A stretch of DNA of 64,000 nucleotides from Gracilaria vermiculophylla (GCA_019155205.2 JAHNZQ020003149.1:651900-715899), one strand, 5' to 3'; shown: positions 1 through 9,849, counted from the first letter of the stretch. The notes: generated by a model from the sequence alone, not told the origin. Program-made: numbers and translations.

Positions 1-626
1 TCGGCATATGATTTACCGTTAGCTTTCAATTGTACAATTTCAAGCTGTTCGGAGCGCGAAAGAGGTGATCCTCGAGCCATATTGATGGATGTTGATCATG
101 TATTGTTATGATTATGAAACGGTTTTTCCTTATATGCTCTACAAAAGGCGCACTACAGTACTACTTTGGCGCGTTTTTTAGGCGTGTTATGATTTTGAAA
201 CGCACTGTAGTTGGAGAAAGGCCAAGTACAAGCGTTTAGGCAACGCCCGCAATGAATCGGCGCCAAAACCAGTGAATGCTGCTGCACAAATTGCGATTTC
301 ACGTCAGAAGAGGACAGATGCTCTGCTGTGGTCGCAATTTTTTGGGCCGTGCGTAATTGCTACTGTAGTGAATTGAGATTTCAGGAGTGCTCCATTGATG
401 ATCATATGTTTTTGAAACAGTTCTTTGACTTTACTTTTTTCTGAAACCTATTTTTGTAGGCGTACACTATATATTTGGTAGTTTTTTGAGATTTCACAGC
501 ATGTATGTTTTTGAAAGTCTGTACATACGAAATTCGTTTGAGCCGTTTCTGTACTGGGAGATGTGACTGAAGAAGCGAAAGGTTTTAGGAAATGTTGGAA
601 GTTTTGCTGTAGTTTCATCGCATTTA
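1..626. other. Upstream stretch without a convincing gene
   Basis: I see no supported gene here. A motif close to ATGATTTTGAAAC or ATGTTTTTGAAAC recurs about four times between 100 and 520, which hints at an old degenerate repeat. The reading frames open on the two strands between about 450 and 900 overlap each other and run across the hairpin at 627-675, so I do not accept either as coding. Confidence 0.4.
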
Positions 627-675
627 AAGAAAAATGCTGTCCACCCGTTAGTTCCGGGTGGACAGCATTTTTCTT
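627..675. repeat. Perfect 21-bp inverted repeat with 7-nt loop
   Basis: The left arm at 627-647 and the right arm at 655-675 are exact reverse complements over 21 bases, with a 7-base loop TTAGTTC (648-654). The stem holds the core ATGCTGTCCACCCG and its complement. RNA from either strand would fold into a long uninterrupted hairpin. It lies about 230 bases upstream of the dioxygenase gene, outside any supported coding region. It could be a small-RNA precursor, a fragment of an inverted-repeat element or a chance expansion product; the sequence alone does not decide. Confidence 0.9.
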
Positions 676-901
676 GAATCCGCGCCAAACGTGGAGCTTC
701 TGCCCCGACAACTGCGTGCACACCCTCCGGGATTTTTTATCTAGACACTTATGCTTTGGTCTTCCGACGATGTTTACTGCATCGTACAACTTTGTCTTTT
801 CCCTTACTTCGCTCTCTTCTTCGGCAAGTTCTTTTTTTGAAAGGACCAAGCTCAACCGCAACTCATGTCGCACGCATAGATTTCAACCTAAATTGCGAAG
901 A

Positions 902-1789
902 ATGGCTTGCAATGCGTCAGTCATTCCTGGTTTCGAGCTTCAACGGCCCCCACCGTGATTGTTATCGCCAACGGGTCCGCTTAACTCCTCACAAGTGACA
1001 TCTTTCTTTGAGAACGGATACGTAGTAGTCCCCTCGCTCGTTCCGCCACATCTCCTAACCGCCATGCAGAACGCCATCCCCACTGTCGAGACCGCAAAAA
1101 CTATCAAGGGCGCAAATTACGATGCGCTAGCATTTCGAGTTTGGAATGTGCACCCGATTTTTAAGCAGATCGCCACGTCATCTCCAGTTGCCGCCGCAGC
1201 TGCGCAACTTTGCCCCGTTGAAACTTCATTTCGCTCTGGGCGCTCCTTAGTAGTTGTGAAGGATGCGTACTTTAAAATGAAGGGGAAAACCCAAGGCTGT
1301 GGATTTCATGTAGACGATCTATTCTTCTGGCCCTGTCCAAAAAATGCTCCGGGGCCACGGGTGAATGCATGGATTGCGCTTCATGATGTTAATGAAGACG
1401 GTGGAGGGCTCACTATTGCGCCGAAGTCGCATGTAGAGTCGTTTTTGGATTGTCGTGAAGCGATCAAGAACTCAACCTGCATGCTGGCAGAATTAGATCC
1501 CGAAAAGAACGCAAGGTTGGAAGATATTGCAATATCGCCAATCATGAAAGCAGGCGACGTGATCCTACACACCAGATGGTTGTTTCACAGAGGAAATCCT
1601 TTCGAGAAAGGGTCTAAGGGAGAGAGCGGTGATGGAATCGGCCGTTACTCGGTGCGCTACATGCCGGGCGAGTCTACGGTAAATGAGATCGTAATCGAGA
1701 ACAGGAAAGCTGTTCACAAGCCGCCCATGCTCTTGAAGGATGCCGATGAAAACAATTTTCCATCCGTGTTGCTTTCAGATGTGCAGTGA
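902..1789 (+). CDS. Phytanoyl-CoA dioxygenase (PhyH)-like protein
   Basis: A member of the Fe(II)/2-oxoglutarate-dependent dioxygenase superfamily, PhyH-like branch, which hydroxylates lipid or other small-molecule substrates; the substrate here is unknown. The N-terminal SFFENGYVVVPSL stretch is typical of the family. The iron-binding HxD is seen in CGFHVDD, the distal histidine in LFHRGNPF, and the 2-oxoglutarate-anchoring arginine is probably in GRYSVRYM. The dioxygenase frame is open from 959 but begins after an in-frame TGA (956-958) and has no early ATG. An ATG at 902 lies in the same frame. Either a 66-base intron (930-995, GT...AG, with a branch-like CTTAAC near 980) joins 902-929 to 996-1789, giving 273 residues, or the TGA is a mutation or sequencing error. 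Residues encoded just before 996 look family-like, which favours the second explanation. The family call is firm, the 5' end is not. Confidence 0.8.
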
Positions 1790-1853
1790 GAGTAGTGCTT
1801 TTGTGTGCACGAAGTACTCGTGTACACGTGTGCACGACTTCAATTGTCATCCT

Positions 1854-2408
1854 TTAATTAATAGTCATTTTATCATCAAATAGCATAGATTTACATTGGA
1901 ACGGAGCTTTCCATTCGAACTGTGGAAGAGGACTATTGACGAACAGATTCTCTTCTGAGGTAATGGGCTCGAAATCTTTTGCACTGAAGTGTAAAAACGG
2001 CTGCAGCGCGTCTTTGCGCTTTCCATTGTTGACGTTCCCTTGGTTTTTGAAAGGATCGTTCTCCCCATGTAAGAAAAGGCAGTGATCTGCATATGGACAA
2101 ACTCCTGAAGCCTCAAAAAATCGACAAAGCCTTGTCTTAAAATTTGAAGGGAGCTGTGCATCACGAAGCTCACTCTCGCCATGAGCAAATAAACATCTCT
2201 TCTTGTATGGACAGGGTTGGTCAGATAAGTATTGCCGACACAGTTTTGTCTTGTACAACATAAATATCCATGACCCACCTGGGAGAGTCTCTATGAGAGA
2301 ATGAATACATTTATTGTATCTCAGTTGCTTTTTCTGGTAAAGAGCGCTAGTACGAGGGCATACTTGTTCGGGTTTTGAATGTGATGATTTTTGGGAGATG
2401 ATTGACAT
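1854..2408 (-). CDS. Tandem CCCH zinc-finger protein, TTP/ZFP36-like
   Basis: A 184-residue protein with two CCCH fingers of the tristetraprolin type. Finger 1 uses C57, C66, C72 and H76; finger 2 uses C95, C104, C110 and H114. Both are exactly C-x8-C-x5-C-x3-H and are separated by 18 residues, as in ZFP36 proteins. Each is preceded by a KTKLC or KTRLC lead-in, matching the family's YKTEL-type motif. Such proteins bind AU-rich elements in mRNA 3' UTRs and promote decay; that role is inferred from the family. The rest is low in recognisable features. The start is an ATG at 2408. The gene is convergent with the dioxygenase, with only 64 bases between the two stop codons, so their transcripts probably overlap. 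Confidence 0.85.
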   Translation of the reverse strand: MSIISQKSSHSKPEQVCPRTSALYQKKQLRYNKCIHSLIETLPGGSWIFMLYKTKLCRQYLSDQPCPYKKRCLFAHGESELRDAQLPSNFKTRLCRFFEASGVCPYADHCLFLHGENDPFKNQGNVNNGKRKDALQPFLHFSAKDFEPITSEENLFVNSPLPQFEWKAPFQCKSMLFDDKMTIN

Positions 2409-3916
2409 GGCACGGTGATTTTGAAAAGTTTGCTGAGTTGACTGTGCTCAGAAACAAAAACAAAAGCCAAACTGTTCCGAAATACTACCCTTCTTTTCTT
2501 GAACAGCCCATATGTAGTGTTGTATACACAAAGCATTTTGGAAAACGAATCGATAACAGCATCAGAATTCTCTTTTCCTAATGAATGCTATCAACTCTGT
2601 TCAGCAGTTTGGAATTATCATAAAACGCTTTTGTGGCTAAAGTCAGGTGATTCATTGAGGCTGGATTTTTATGTGCCAGAGCCACATCTTTTCATACGTA
2701 AAGAAGAAAATGTAATCTTTCTATGAGATTTGCATAGTACTTCATTCAATTCTTAAACTGGATAGCATTCCTTTGCATTTCGTGGTATATCAGTAGAATA
2801 AAGTTAATGTTTTGTAAATAATGATAATGGATTAAAATTTTGGTTTTCCGATTTATCATATACAATTTGTCCTTTTCGGCTACCATACGTTAAACCTGAT
2901 AACATCAATATGTCTACCGTTGTTTATTTACATTTAAGCGACACAACAACAGCGGCAAATTCACGGTCACTATAGACCGAACTGTTAGGATCTTTGCACA
3001 AAAAGATTAGAAATAGCAAAACAGGACAACAAAAGTCATTACATGGTGTAGAACGATCATTGAGTGGGTACTCTTAATTTTTGGATATGCAGTGATGAAA
3101 TATCATGGTATGGTAATCGAAAAACACCTTGTCGGGGTTTCCAAGGGGTTTCGGAATTAAAAAAACTCATACTACGACAGAGGTATATAATAAGAGCAGT
3201 CAAACAAGGCTGGGCCTAGCACTTTCAAAAGCTGCTCGAAATAAAGCCCCATCTTAAATGTAGTCTCACAAACAGAAGATTTAAGATAGGATTTGACCAC
3301 ATCATATGAATTCTCTCCGGAAAATACGGCGTCTTGGAGATAACTTCCGCACTTGAGCTTCGATGTATTAAATACTCTCTTTTTCGAAATTCTTTATGTA
3401 AAGCTTCTCAGAGCTTTTAGCAGAGCTCGAACAAAAAATACCACTGCTCTAATCGCATCGTCTCTGAATAATCAATACGATAGAAAAATGGAACGAAAGA
3501 GGGAGCCAATTAAGATGGATATGATCGGATTGAAGGGTTCCAGCGTGTCAACTCAACGCCCAGGGCAGACAAAACCTGTAGCCAGCGTTGTACTAGTCTT
3601 AACTGGAAAAAGCTATTAACGTACTCACAAGTCGGTGGATTGAAGATTAAAGAGTCGGAGTAAAGCAGGCGGTACTGAACCTTTGGTAAAAGTACTTACT
3701 TGTCAGAGCCATGCGTCGGTGATGCAAGCGCAATAAACTCAGTAACCTTGGTAAATTTTAACACCGGCTCCAAAGTGTTTCCGCGATCCATTTCGATCGC
3801 TGCGCTCGACCAACTCTCGTGTCAGGATCATAAAGTCACAAAGTTCGGGATCAATGCAATGAATGTTTTCCCGTCGAAAAGATTTCGAGACTGAAAAGTT
3901 GTCGTTGTTCAAAAAG
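2409..3916. other. AT-rich intergenic region
   Basis: No gene is supported. Two short plus-strand frames (2499-2726, 75 codons; 3353-3619, 88 codons) have no recognisable domain, signal peptide or compositional support. The region presumably includes the CCCH gene's promoter on its left side and the oxidase's 3' flank on its right. Confidence 0.4.
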
Positions 3917-5377
3917 CTATGAAGTCACAAGTGATAGCAGTTTCAAATACGCAGCCACACGATCAGCTTCCCGATATCCGGATTCAATCGCGCCATGCAT
4001 GGTGGAGTAAAAAGATTTGTGTGTGGCTTCCCCCGCAAAACAAAGAATCGGCGTTGCGGCTGACGGTAGCGGTTCAGCAAGAGTTTGTACGGCATCCTGC
4101 GAGCATCCCACCTTTGCATAAGAATAACTCCCCAAAGTCCAATTTTTCAAACTCCAATTGGAGCACACCACCTTTTCAACTCTAACTTGTTGAGAGTACA
4201 AGACACTGAGCAGGGCAGACATCTGCTCCAATTGGAGATCGTATTGAAGGGAACATACGTGTTTTGCAGCCTCACCAGTGAGCCAGAAGGATACCATGCA
4301 ATGCTTCGAACTGTACAATACGGAATACACATTCGTGCACCATTGCTGAGATATTGGAATAGCTTCATTGTTCTCCCATATGATAGGCATGCTAGAATCG
4401 GACGGCACGTTGTGCAAGGGCCCATTCAAGAAGACAAAGATTTTCTCAACAACGCCCTGAACTCTGCTCTCCATAGCGGCAATCTTTTCTTTCGGTAGGT
4501 TCGGTTCGAATACACCGTCATTCACCGCTCTCTTGGTGACATTTATTGAAGGCGTCCATATGACACTGTCTCCTTCCCATATACTGCCGTCTTCAAATTT
4601 GACTCGCACACCCTTTTCCCTTTTGTCACCATACGCAACATGCACAACCTTGCGATTCAGTACAAGCTGTGACTGCTGCAATTGGTCAAGAAATGCATCA
4701 ACAACCGCTTGCATTCCACAATCAAGCATCACGTTATCTCCTTCCAACGTCACGTAATCCGACATGCGTTTCAGCGACAAGTCTGCCGTGGAAGAATCGC
4801 AGCCATTGACGCACGCTTCGAAAGCGTCTCGGGCACGAAAAATTGCGCGATCAAGCAGTGTCATATCGTCAAAGCCCGCAGCCCGGCTGACAAACTGCAA
4901 GACGCCCTCGTCATTCCGTTTTTCTTCGCTTGGGTTGACCCTCCCATCATAGGCCTTCTGCAGGGACGCTCCGTAGGATCGCACAACCGGCAGAACTTTT
5001 TCAGCATCCAAGACACGCGCCACCCCGCGACTCACGGCAACAGCGGGTGCGGAGAACAGCAAGACCCCATGATCCTCCTCCCACTGATCTGAGCCGTCAT
5101 CGCCGCTCTGGTCAGCCAAGGCACCGCTTCGACAGGCGACATCGTACGCGGCATTTCCGCGCGTACCGTGGAACCAGGTGGCGCCAAGATCCAGTACGAG
5201 CGGCTCATCGCTGGCGACTGGCTGAGCTGTGACGGAGTGGACACGTCCTCCGGCTCGAGGCTGCGATTCGAAGACGGTGGCGGCGATAGCATGGTTGTGG
5301 AGGAGGCGCGCAGCAGAGGATAGCCCTGCTAGTCCCGCACCGACAATAGCCACGCGCGACGTATCGCTCGGCTTCAT
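3917..5377 (-). CDS. FAD-dependent amine oxidase (polyamine/monoamine oxidase family)
   Basis: A 486-residue intronless gene. The N-terminal Rossmann motif VGAGLAGLS (residues 12-20), followed by E37 in FESQPRAGGR, is the classic FAD-binding signature of the flavin amine oxidases. DLGATWFHGT is the conserved second FAD/substrate segment of polyamine oxidases, and the C-terminal FAGEATHKSFYSTMHGA is the family's third FAD contact block. Length matches plant and animal polyamine oxidases (about 480-500). The expected reaction is oxidation of polyamines or other amines to aldehydes with H2O2 release. No signal peptide is evident, so a cytosolic or peroxisomal enzyme is more likely than a secreted one. 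The start is the ATG at 5377. Which amine it uses cannot be told from sequence. Confidence 0.9.
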   Translation of the reverse strand: MKPSDTSRVAIVGAGLAGLSSAARLLHNHAIAATVFESQPRAGGRVHSVTAQPVASDEPLVLDLGATWFHGTRGNAAYDVACRSGALADQSGDDGSDQWEEDHGVLLFSAPAVAVSRGVARVLDAEKVLPVVRSYGASLQKAYDGRVNPSEEKRNDEGVLQFVSRAAGFDDMTLLDRAIFRARDAFEACVNGCDSSTADLSLKRMSDYVTLEGDNVMLDCGMQAVVDAFLDQLQQSQLVLNRKVVHVAYGDKREKGVRVKFEDGSIWEGDSVIWTPSINVTKRAVNDGVFEPNLPKEKIAAMESRVQGVVEKIFVFLNGPLHNVPSDSSMPIIWENNEAIPISQQWCTNVYSVLYSSKHCMVSFWLTGEAAKHVCSLQYDLQLEQMSALLSVLYSQQVRVEKVVCSNWSLKNWTLGSYSYAKVGCSQDAVQTLAEPLPSAATPILCFAGEATHKSFYSTMHGAIESGYREADRVAAYLKLLSLVTS

Positions 5378-6265
5378 GAGGCTCGGTGGGGTGCGAACAT
5401 GGCCCTGCTCACAGCATGCAAGGTATTATCGCTGTTTGCTTGTCCACTCATCCCGCACCAGATGCAAACAGTGTGAATAGTTTTCTCTCAGACAAAACTC
5501 TGGTTTCTGGAAACTAATGAAAGGGCGAAAATCTTTTGACGCGATTCAATTGTGAACAAGTGAAAAGAATTGATGATCTAATGTTTGGTAGAAGCTGGAC
5601 TGCTGAGGGAAAGATCAAGGAAGAATGCGTTTCCATGGGACGTGAAAGAGATTTATTCCAAAGCAGACGTGCGTAGCGAGCAACCTTTTTACCGAACACC
5701 TCTTACATCACGTTCCGGCTCTCGGCGACACAGTCACACTTTTAGGCAAAGAAGCTGCCAAGTATAGGGGCCAAGAAGCCAAGCAAAACACGCAACGCGT
5801 TCACTCGCTATGGCAATATTTTCTCGCTCTCTTGAGCCAAGTTCCCTCACACTCTGCCAAAAGTTGTGCATCCGGAGATGAAGAGCTTCTCAGATCGGTA
5901 AGCCCCGAGATTGTTATCTCAGGTATAGCGGTAGGATTTCACCAACACCGCGGGCCAAGCAGAAAAAGTAAGGATCGCTAGCTAGAGGAGCAAGTCCCGA
6001 AGCAACGCAAAAGCTTCCTATATTTCATCTCTCTCATACTTACCAGTCCATGTTCTACACGTTGCATGATCGTACACCTCGCAAATGAACGCCACTTGCC
6101 AGCATGGAACGATAAAGCCATGCGTCGTGGCACGTCACGGCAAGTCGATTGCTGCGTGGCCACTACTTGGAAGTCAGTGAGTTGGCATTTTACTCGCCAG
6201 GGGGGGGGGAAGGGCGATCTCCGTAGAATAGCAGCTCAGCTGGCACTATACTTAACCTGACTACC
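5378..6265. other. Intergenic region, no gene seen
   Basis: Only short overlapping frames on both strands and a run of nine G near 6201. Nothing resembles a coding exon, RNA gene or repeat. Confidence 0.4.
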
Positions 6266-6640
6266 ATGTTTGATGCGCTCTGGCACCAAGCAATTTTGAC
6301 TGAGATTCCAACGGGTCCGGCAGTTGCAGAGCAGATGCACTCGAAAGGAATTTTTCCAGGCACTAGTAAGGTACATGTGTATTGCTCACGTGCAGTAACG
6401 TCTGTGGAATCATGTCTCTTGAGCTACATTACACTTACTGTTTCAACCGTATTACTTTCCAACCTCTTCTCCCCAATCCAAATAAGGTCTGTCCTAAGGA
6501 TTATTGACGAAGATATATGTAGCTGTTGCAGTCTAAAAACAGAATACACCTGTAACAGCGAACTTCAAGAGGGTACTTGTCGCCATACCACCTTTGGCAA
6601 GGAGATTATGCGGGTGCCTCCCGAATATTCAAAGAGCTAG
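6266..6640 (+). CDS. Hypothetical protein (weak)
   Basis: An ATG-initiated frame of 124 codons. It has a central hydrophobic stretch (roughly residues 50-68) and a cysteine-containing C-terminal third with six cysteines, including DICSCC. No known domain is recognised. There is no competing frame of similar length, but the length alone is not significant and no promoter or signal peptide supports it. It may not be a gene. Confidence 0.2.
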   Translation: MFDALWHQAILTEIPTGPAVAEQMHSKGIFPGTSKVHVYCSRAVTSVESCLLSYITLTVSTVLLSNLFSPIQIRSVLRIIDEDICSCCSLKTEYTCNSELQEGTCRHTTFGKEIMRVPPEYSKS

Positions 6641-6888
6641 CAACCATTATCTACCGAAAAAAGATGTCTGGTCACCCTTTGTTTCCAGACACAGCCTGTC
6701 TCTTCGTAGCTCCAATTATTGTCTAGCAACACAGAGTCTTAGCTAGATTATCTTCGCCCACGTCGGCAAGTGTGTGCAATCCTCTACAAAAGCAGTTGCC
6801 TGGATCCATCGACTGCTTTTCATCGTGTGCGTTTCGAACCCATACGAGAGACCCAAACTGCGTACCAGCATATCGCTCGGTACAAGAT

Positions 6889-7425
6889 ATGAACATATCC
6901 CGCTCAATGCGCTCTCGAATTCTCAACAATCTGCAATCCCTGGACCTCGCTCTGTGCATCTTTAGTCTGCTTTTACTCGAATTTGGTTCGAGAGAACCTA
7001 TACCGCGTTGGGATCACCGACAAACAGTTTCGAGCTCTCTTTTCACATCTTATAGCACTCGTTCAGTTGTCAATGTCTATAGTAACAACGACTCCATTCC
7101 ATGCAGACCCCTTTTCAAGAGGGAACAAGCACAATTTGCGACGGGCAGAAGCAGGCAGAATCTTTTCCAACAAAGCATACTGAAACCCTTACAAGATTTG
7201 TCTGAGCGAGAAAATTACAGAATCTACCGGGCTTACGATGTACTTTATCGTTTGCTGATGTTCAGAAGAACTCGCGCTCGCAGACGTCGTCAGAGACGAA
7301 GGCAGAAACGGAGAACGTGGTTCATGGTTCGCAGATCGTATCAACACGCGAGATTTTACCGTCGACGCAAGCGCCGATTTCGTCGACGAACAAGACAGTT
7401 TATTTCTTCATTTTTTAGTTTATGA
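6889..7425 (+). CDS. Orphan protein with N-terminal hydrophobic segment and extreme Arg-rich tail
   Basis: The open frame runs from 6772, but I favour the ATG at 6889. It puts a hydrophobic stretch (LALCIFSLLLLEF) near residue 20, as in a signal peptide or signal anchor. The product would be 178 residues. The last ~55 residues hold about 24 arginines in clusters such as RRTRARRRRQRRRQKRR, interspersed with F, Y and W. Such composition is known from nucleic-acid-binding tails, protamine-like proteins and cationic antimicrobial peptides. With a secretion-type N-terminus, an extracellular polyanion-binding (cell-wall sulfated galactan) or antimicrobial role is conceivable, but this is speculation. 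No homologous domain is recognised. Confidence 0.45.
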   Translation: MNISRSMRSRILNNLQSLDLALCIFSLLLLEFGSREPIPRWDHRQTVSSSLFTSYSTRSVVNVYSNNDSIPCRPLFKREQAQFATGRSRQNLFQQSILKPLQDLSERENYRIYRAYDVLYRLLMFRRTRARRRRQRRRQKRRTWFMVRRSYQHARFYRRRKRRFRRRTRQFISSFFSL

Positions 7426-7778
7426 ACGGACAAGCTACGGGTATGCTTTTATTTTTCGCGTTTCTGCTATTGTACAACATACGAAAATCTGAATCTGAAA
7501 AATCTGAAAGCCATCAAAATCATGCGCTCAGCACAAAGCAAGGCGTCATGTGTGGCGTCATGCATTCCGTTTCTCGGCCGCAGTCCAGGCCTACCTGTAC
7601 ACTACGAAGAGATGTCTTACTATTCGCTACAAGGTTGTTGCCGAACGAGAAAACTCTGCTGAGATTGGAACAAGATAGTGAGGACTTCAAAATTCCGTGT
7701 TCGGGAACTCATGAGATCAGGTTGAAGCACCTGTCACGGCGAACACCTTCATGTCAGAAGCACAACTGTGTAGAGTAA
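7422..7778 (+). CDS. Hypothetical small secreted or membrane protein (weak)
   Basis: A 118-codon frame whose ATG overlaps the stop codon of the Arg-tailed gene. Residues 7-19 (GMLLFFAFLLLYN) would make a signal peptide or anchor, and five cysteines follow. There is no recognised domain. Overlapping stop and start codons are unusual for separate eukaryotic genes, so this may instead be a downstream exon of the same locus or not coding at all. Confidence 0.2.
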   Translation: MNGQATGMLLFFAFLLLYNIRKSESEKSESHQNHALSTKQGVMCGVMHSVSRPQSRPTCTLRRDVLLFATRLLPNEKTLLRLEQDSEDFKIPCSGTHEIRLKHLSRRTPSCQKHNCVE

Positions 7779-8609
7779 AAGATAAGTTGTAAATATTAAA
7801 CTATTTCAAAGGGATGCAAACTGCAAGTCAACAAAATCAAATAAAAAAACTCGGTGCGTTTTTGTGGTTGCGTTTCACATTACAGTTTGAAGAGAAGCAT
7901 AAGAATTGAAAAAACACCATTCAGTTTTAATGTGCAGCTGGGTTTCAATCATTTTAATAAGATTGCTGTCCTCTCTGCGTTTTGTCTCTGATATACTTTT
8001 GAAACCCGCCCACGACCTTCAAGTAATGTTGTAGGGCTTCGACAACGCTATAAATGTGGCATTTGGTCCACCATTTTAGGCTGAAACGCATGGTTGCACA
8101 AGCGAAAGCTCCAAGCAGTCGACTCGAAGGGAAAGATTTTTGCACTTAAAAGACTTCATGCGATCAAAAAGAGCGCGTTCGCGCGTCGTGTACAGTTGCC
8201 CTGGAAAAGTTCGCCCGACAAGGAAAACCGGTACTCAATGTTACGACCGGTACACAAGTAGTTAACATTTGTGTCGGGAAAATTGCTTTTTTGTATTTTC
8301 AGGTTGCGTCCAATAATTAGTATGAATCCGAGCACAGAATATTAGTGCCTCATCTTTGTGATACATCTATCAACAGCAAAAGCAATCCATGAACGAGAGA
8401 TTTAGTCTCGAGTTATTGAACAGAACATGGAGAGAAAGAACATTTTGTTACACCAAATCAATGAGGACGAGCAATTTTCATCTGGGGTGGCTTCCTTTTA
8501 GTGCTGCTCTCGGAGAGTTTCTTCGAAATCGCACCGAAAATTTTGGAACGGACTGTACATACCTTTGAAGTGTATAATTACAGTGCATCTCACATATTAA
8601 TATAGCCCC
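7779..8609. other. Intergenic region, no gene seen
   Basis: AT-rich sequence with a related pair of ACCGGTAC motifs near 8230-8260, close to one another in direct orientation. No supported coding frame. Confidence 0.4.
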
Positions 8610-8860
8610 ATGCACTTTGTGAGCATCATGGGCATCGTGAACGTCATGAACACCGTGAACATCATGAACACCGTCAACACCGCGAACATCGTGCACACCG
8701 TGAAAATCGTGAACACCGTTAAGATTGTGAACATTATCAACATTGTGAACATCGCCCACATTGTCCACATCGTTCACATCATGAACATCATGTACACTAT
8801 GAACGTCATGAACATCATGAACATCGTAAACACAATGAATATTGTGAGCATCAGCCTCCA
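8610..8860. repeat. 9-bp minisatellite (GAACATCAT / GAACATCGT family)
   Basis: About 240 bases of imperfect tandem 9-mers (variants of GTGAACATC and ATGAACATC), with mixed base changes but conserved phase. Because the period is a multiple of three, both strands stay open. The plus strand would encode a hydrophobic N-I-V-N-x-M run, and the minus strand a V-H-D-V-H-D run embedded in a 127-codon frame (8478-8861). Those frames are consequences of the repeat, and I do not call them genes, although an Asp/His repeat protein cannot be excluded. Confidence 0.85.
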
Positions 8861-9117
8861 CTCTATCGAAGTCTGTCTTCTACGTCGCACAATTTCACCA
8901 TAGACAGAGTTGCATGTACTTTTTTCAGCGGGCGTATAGTACAGATGATTTTATGTAAGATTTGAGACAACTCTTTTTTGCATAGTTTTTGACGTAGGGT
9001 CAAATCACCTGGATTTCCTTTCACAAGACGCCCATATTTGTTCACTTTAACCCGGTATAAAGAAAACTTGAAGATAAAAATATTGCGGGTGGACAAAAAA
9101 TACATGCCCTGCCCGTT

Positions 9118-9849
9118 CTAAAAAGGTTGTAGATCGATAATATCGAGAGTCAACGCACTAGATGGAGCCTCATTGCCACATGAGTTGGCTGCTGCTAAAT
9201 CTTCTGGATTTGACGAAAGAACGGTCATGGTAGAACCGTCTTCCAAGGTCACCCTTGCAATCCTGATAAAAGCAAATACAGTTGTGGGCATGATGCTGAC
9301 GCCTTCGGCCATGAGTGTACCACTTATCTGGACCCTCGTGGTGATCTGCTCTGACAAAACCTGGCTGACAACTGCTGACTTCTCGTCATAGAGTTGTTGG
9401 CGACCGCGAGCTATTTTCAAGTCTCTCCGACTAGTTTCTCCGTCTAAGTGGACGCCAAGCCATTCCATCATTGGTACTTGCAGATTTCCGTTGTAATCCT
9501 GTTTCATCTTTAAATATCGAGATCTTTCAGAGTGAGAGAGGCATCTCATGAAAACCTGATCTGTGTTTGCTAAGGTTGAGGCTTGGACGGCGTTAAGAGA
9601 AATGTTAAAATTCAGTACTCCACTACTACCTTTGGATACAACGAGACCTGTGCTGACGAGTTGCTCGAATGAAACTTGTGTGCTCGATACTGGGTACCGA
9701 TGCTTCCGAGGATAGCTGCTCATTCTTTCGCTTTCATTTGGGAAATGATGGTGTTCGAGCTGATATTCTGTGGACAAGCTTGAGGCGTGAGAGGTGCTTT
9801 GAAGAATGAAACACGCTGAAAGAAGAAAGGAGAGAAAGAAAGAACTCAT
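9118..9849 (-). CDS. Orphan secreted protein
   Basis: A 243-residue protein from the ATG at 9849. The frame continues upstream, but starting here places a good signal peptide (MSSFFLSFLLSACFILQ) at the N-terminus. The mature part is mixed alpha/beta in character, with a HHHFPNESERM stretch near its start, only two cysteines, and a C-terminus rich in small residues. I recognise no domain. A TATA-like sequence on the minus strand at 9922-9929 lies about 75 bases upstream of this ATG, which supports the start. Probable extracellular or endomembrane protein of unknown function. Confidence 0.6.
   Translation of the reverse strand: MSSFFLSFLLSACFILQSTSHASSLSTEYQLEHHHFPNESERMSSYPRKHRYPVSSTQVSFEQLVSTGLVVSKGSSGVLNFNISLNAVQASTLANTDQVFMRCLSHSERSRYLKMKQDYNGNLQVPMMEWLGVHLDGETSRRDLKIARGRQQLYDEKSAVVSQVLSEQITTRVQISGTLMAEGVSIMPTTVFAFIRIARVTLEDGSTMTVLSSNPEDLAAANSCGNEAPSSALTLDIIDLQPF

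Noticed and set aside
448..958. Opposing frames of 141 and 131 codons
   Set aside because: Both run through the perfect hairpin and overlap each other; only the last few codons before 930 may belong to the dioxygenase gene.
8610..8860. CRISPR-like array
   Set aside because: A simple 9-bp tandem repeat without spacers; the genome is eukaryotic.
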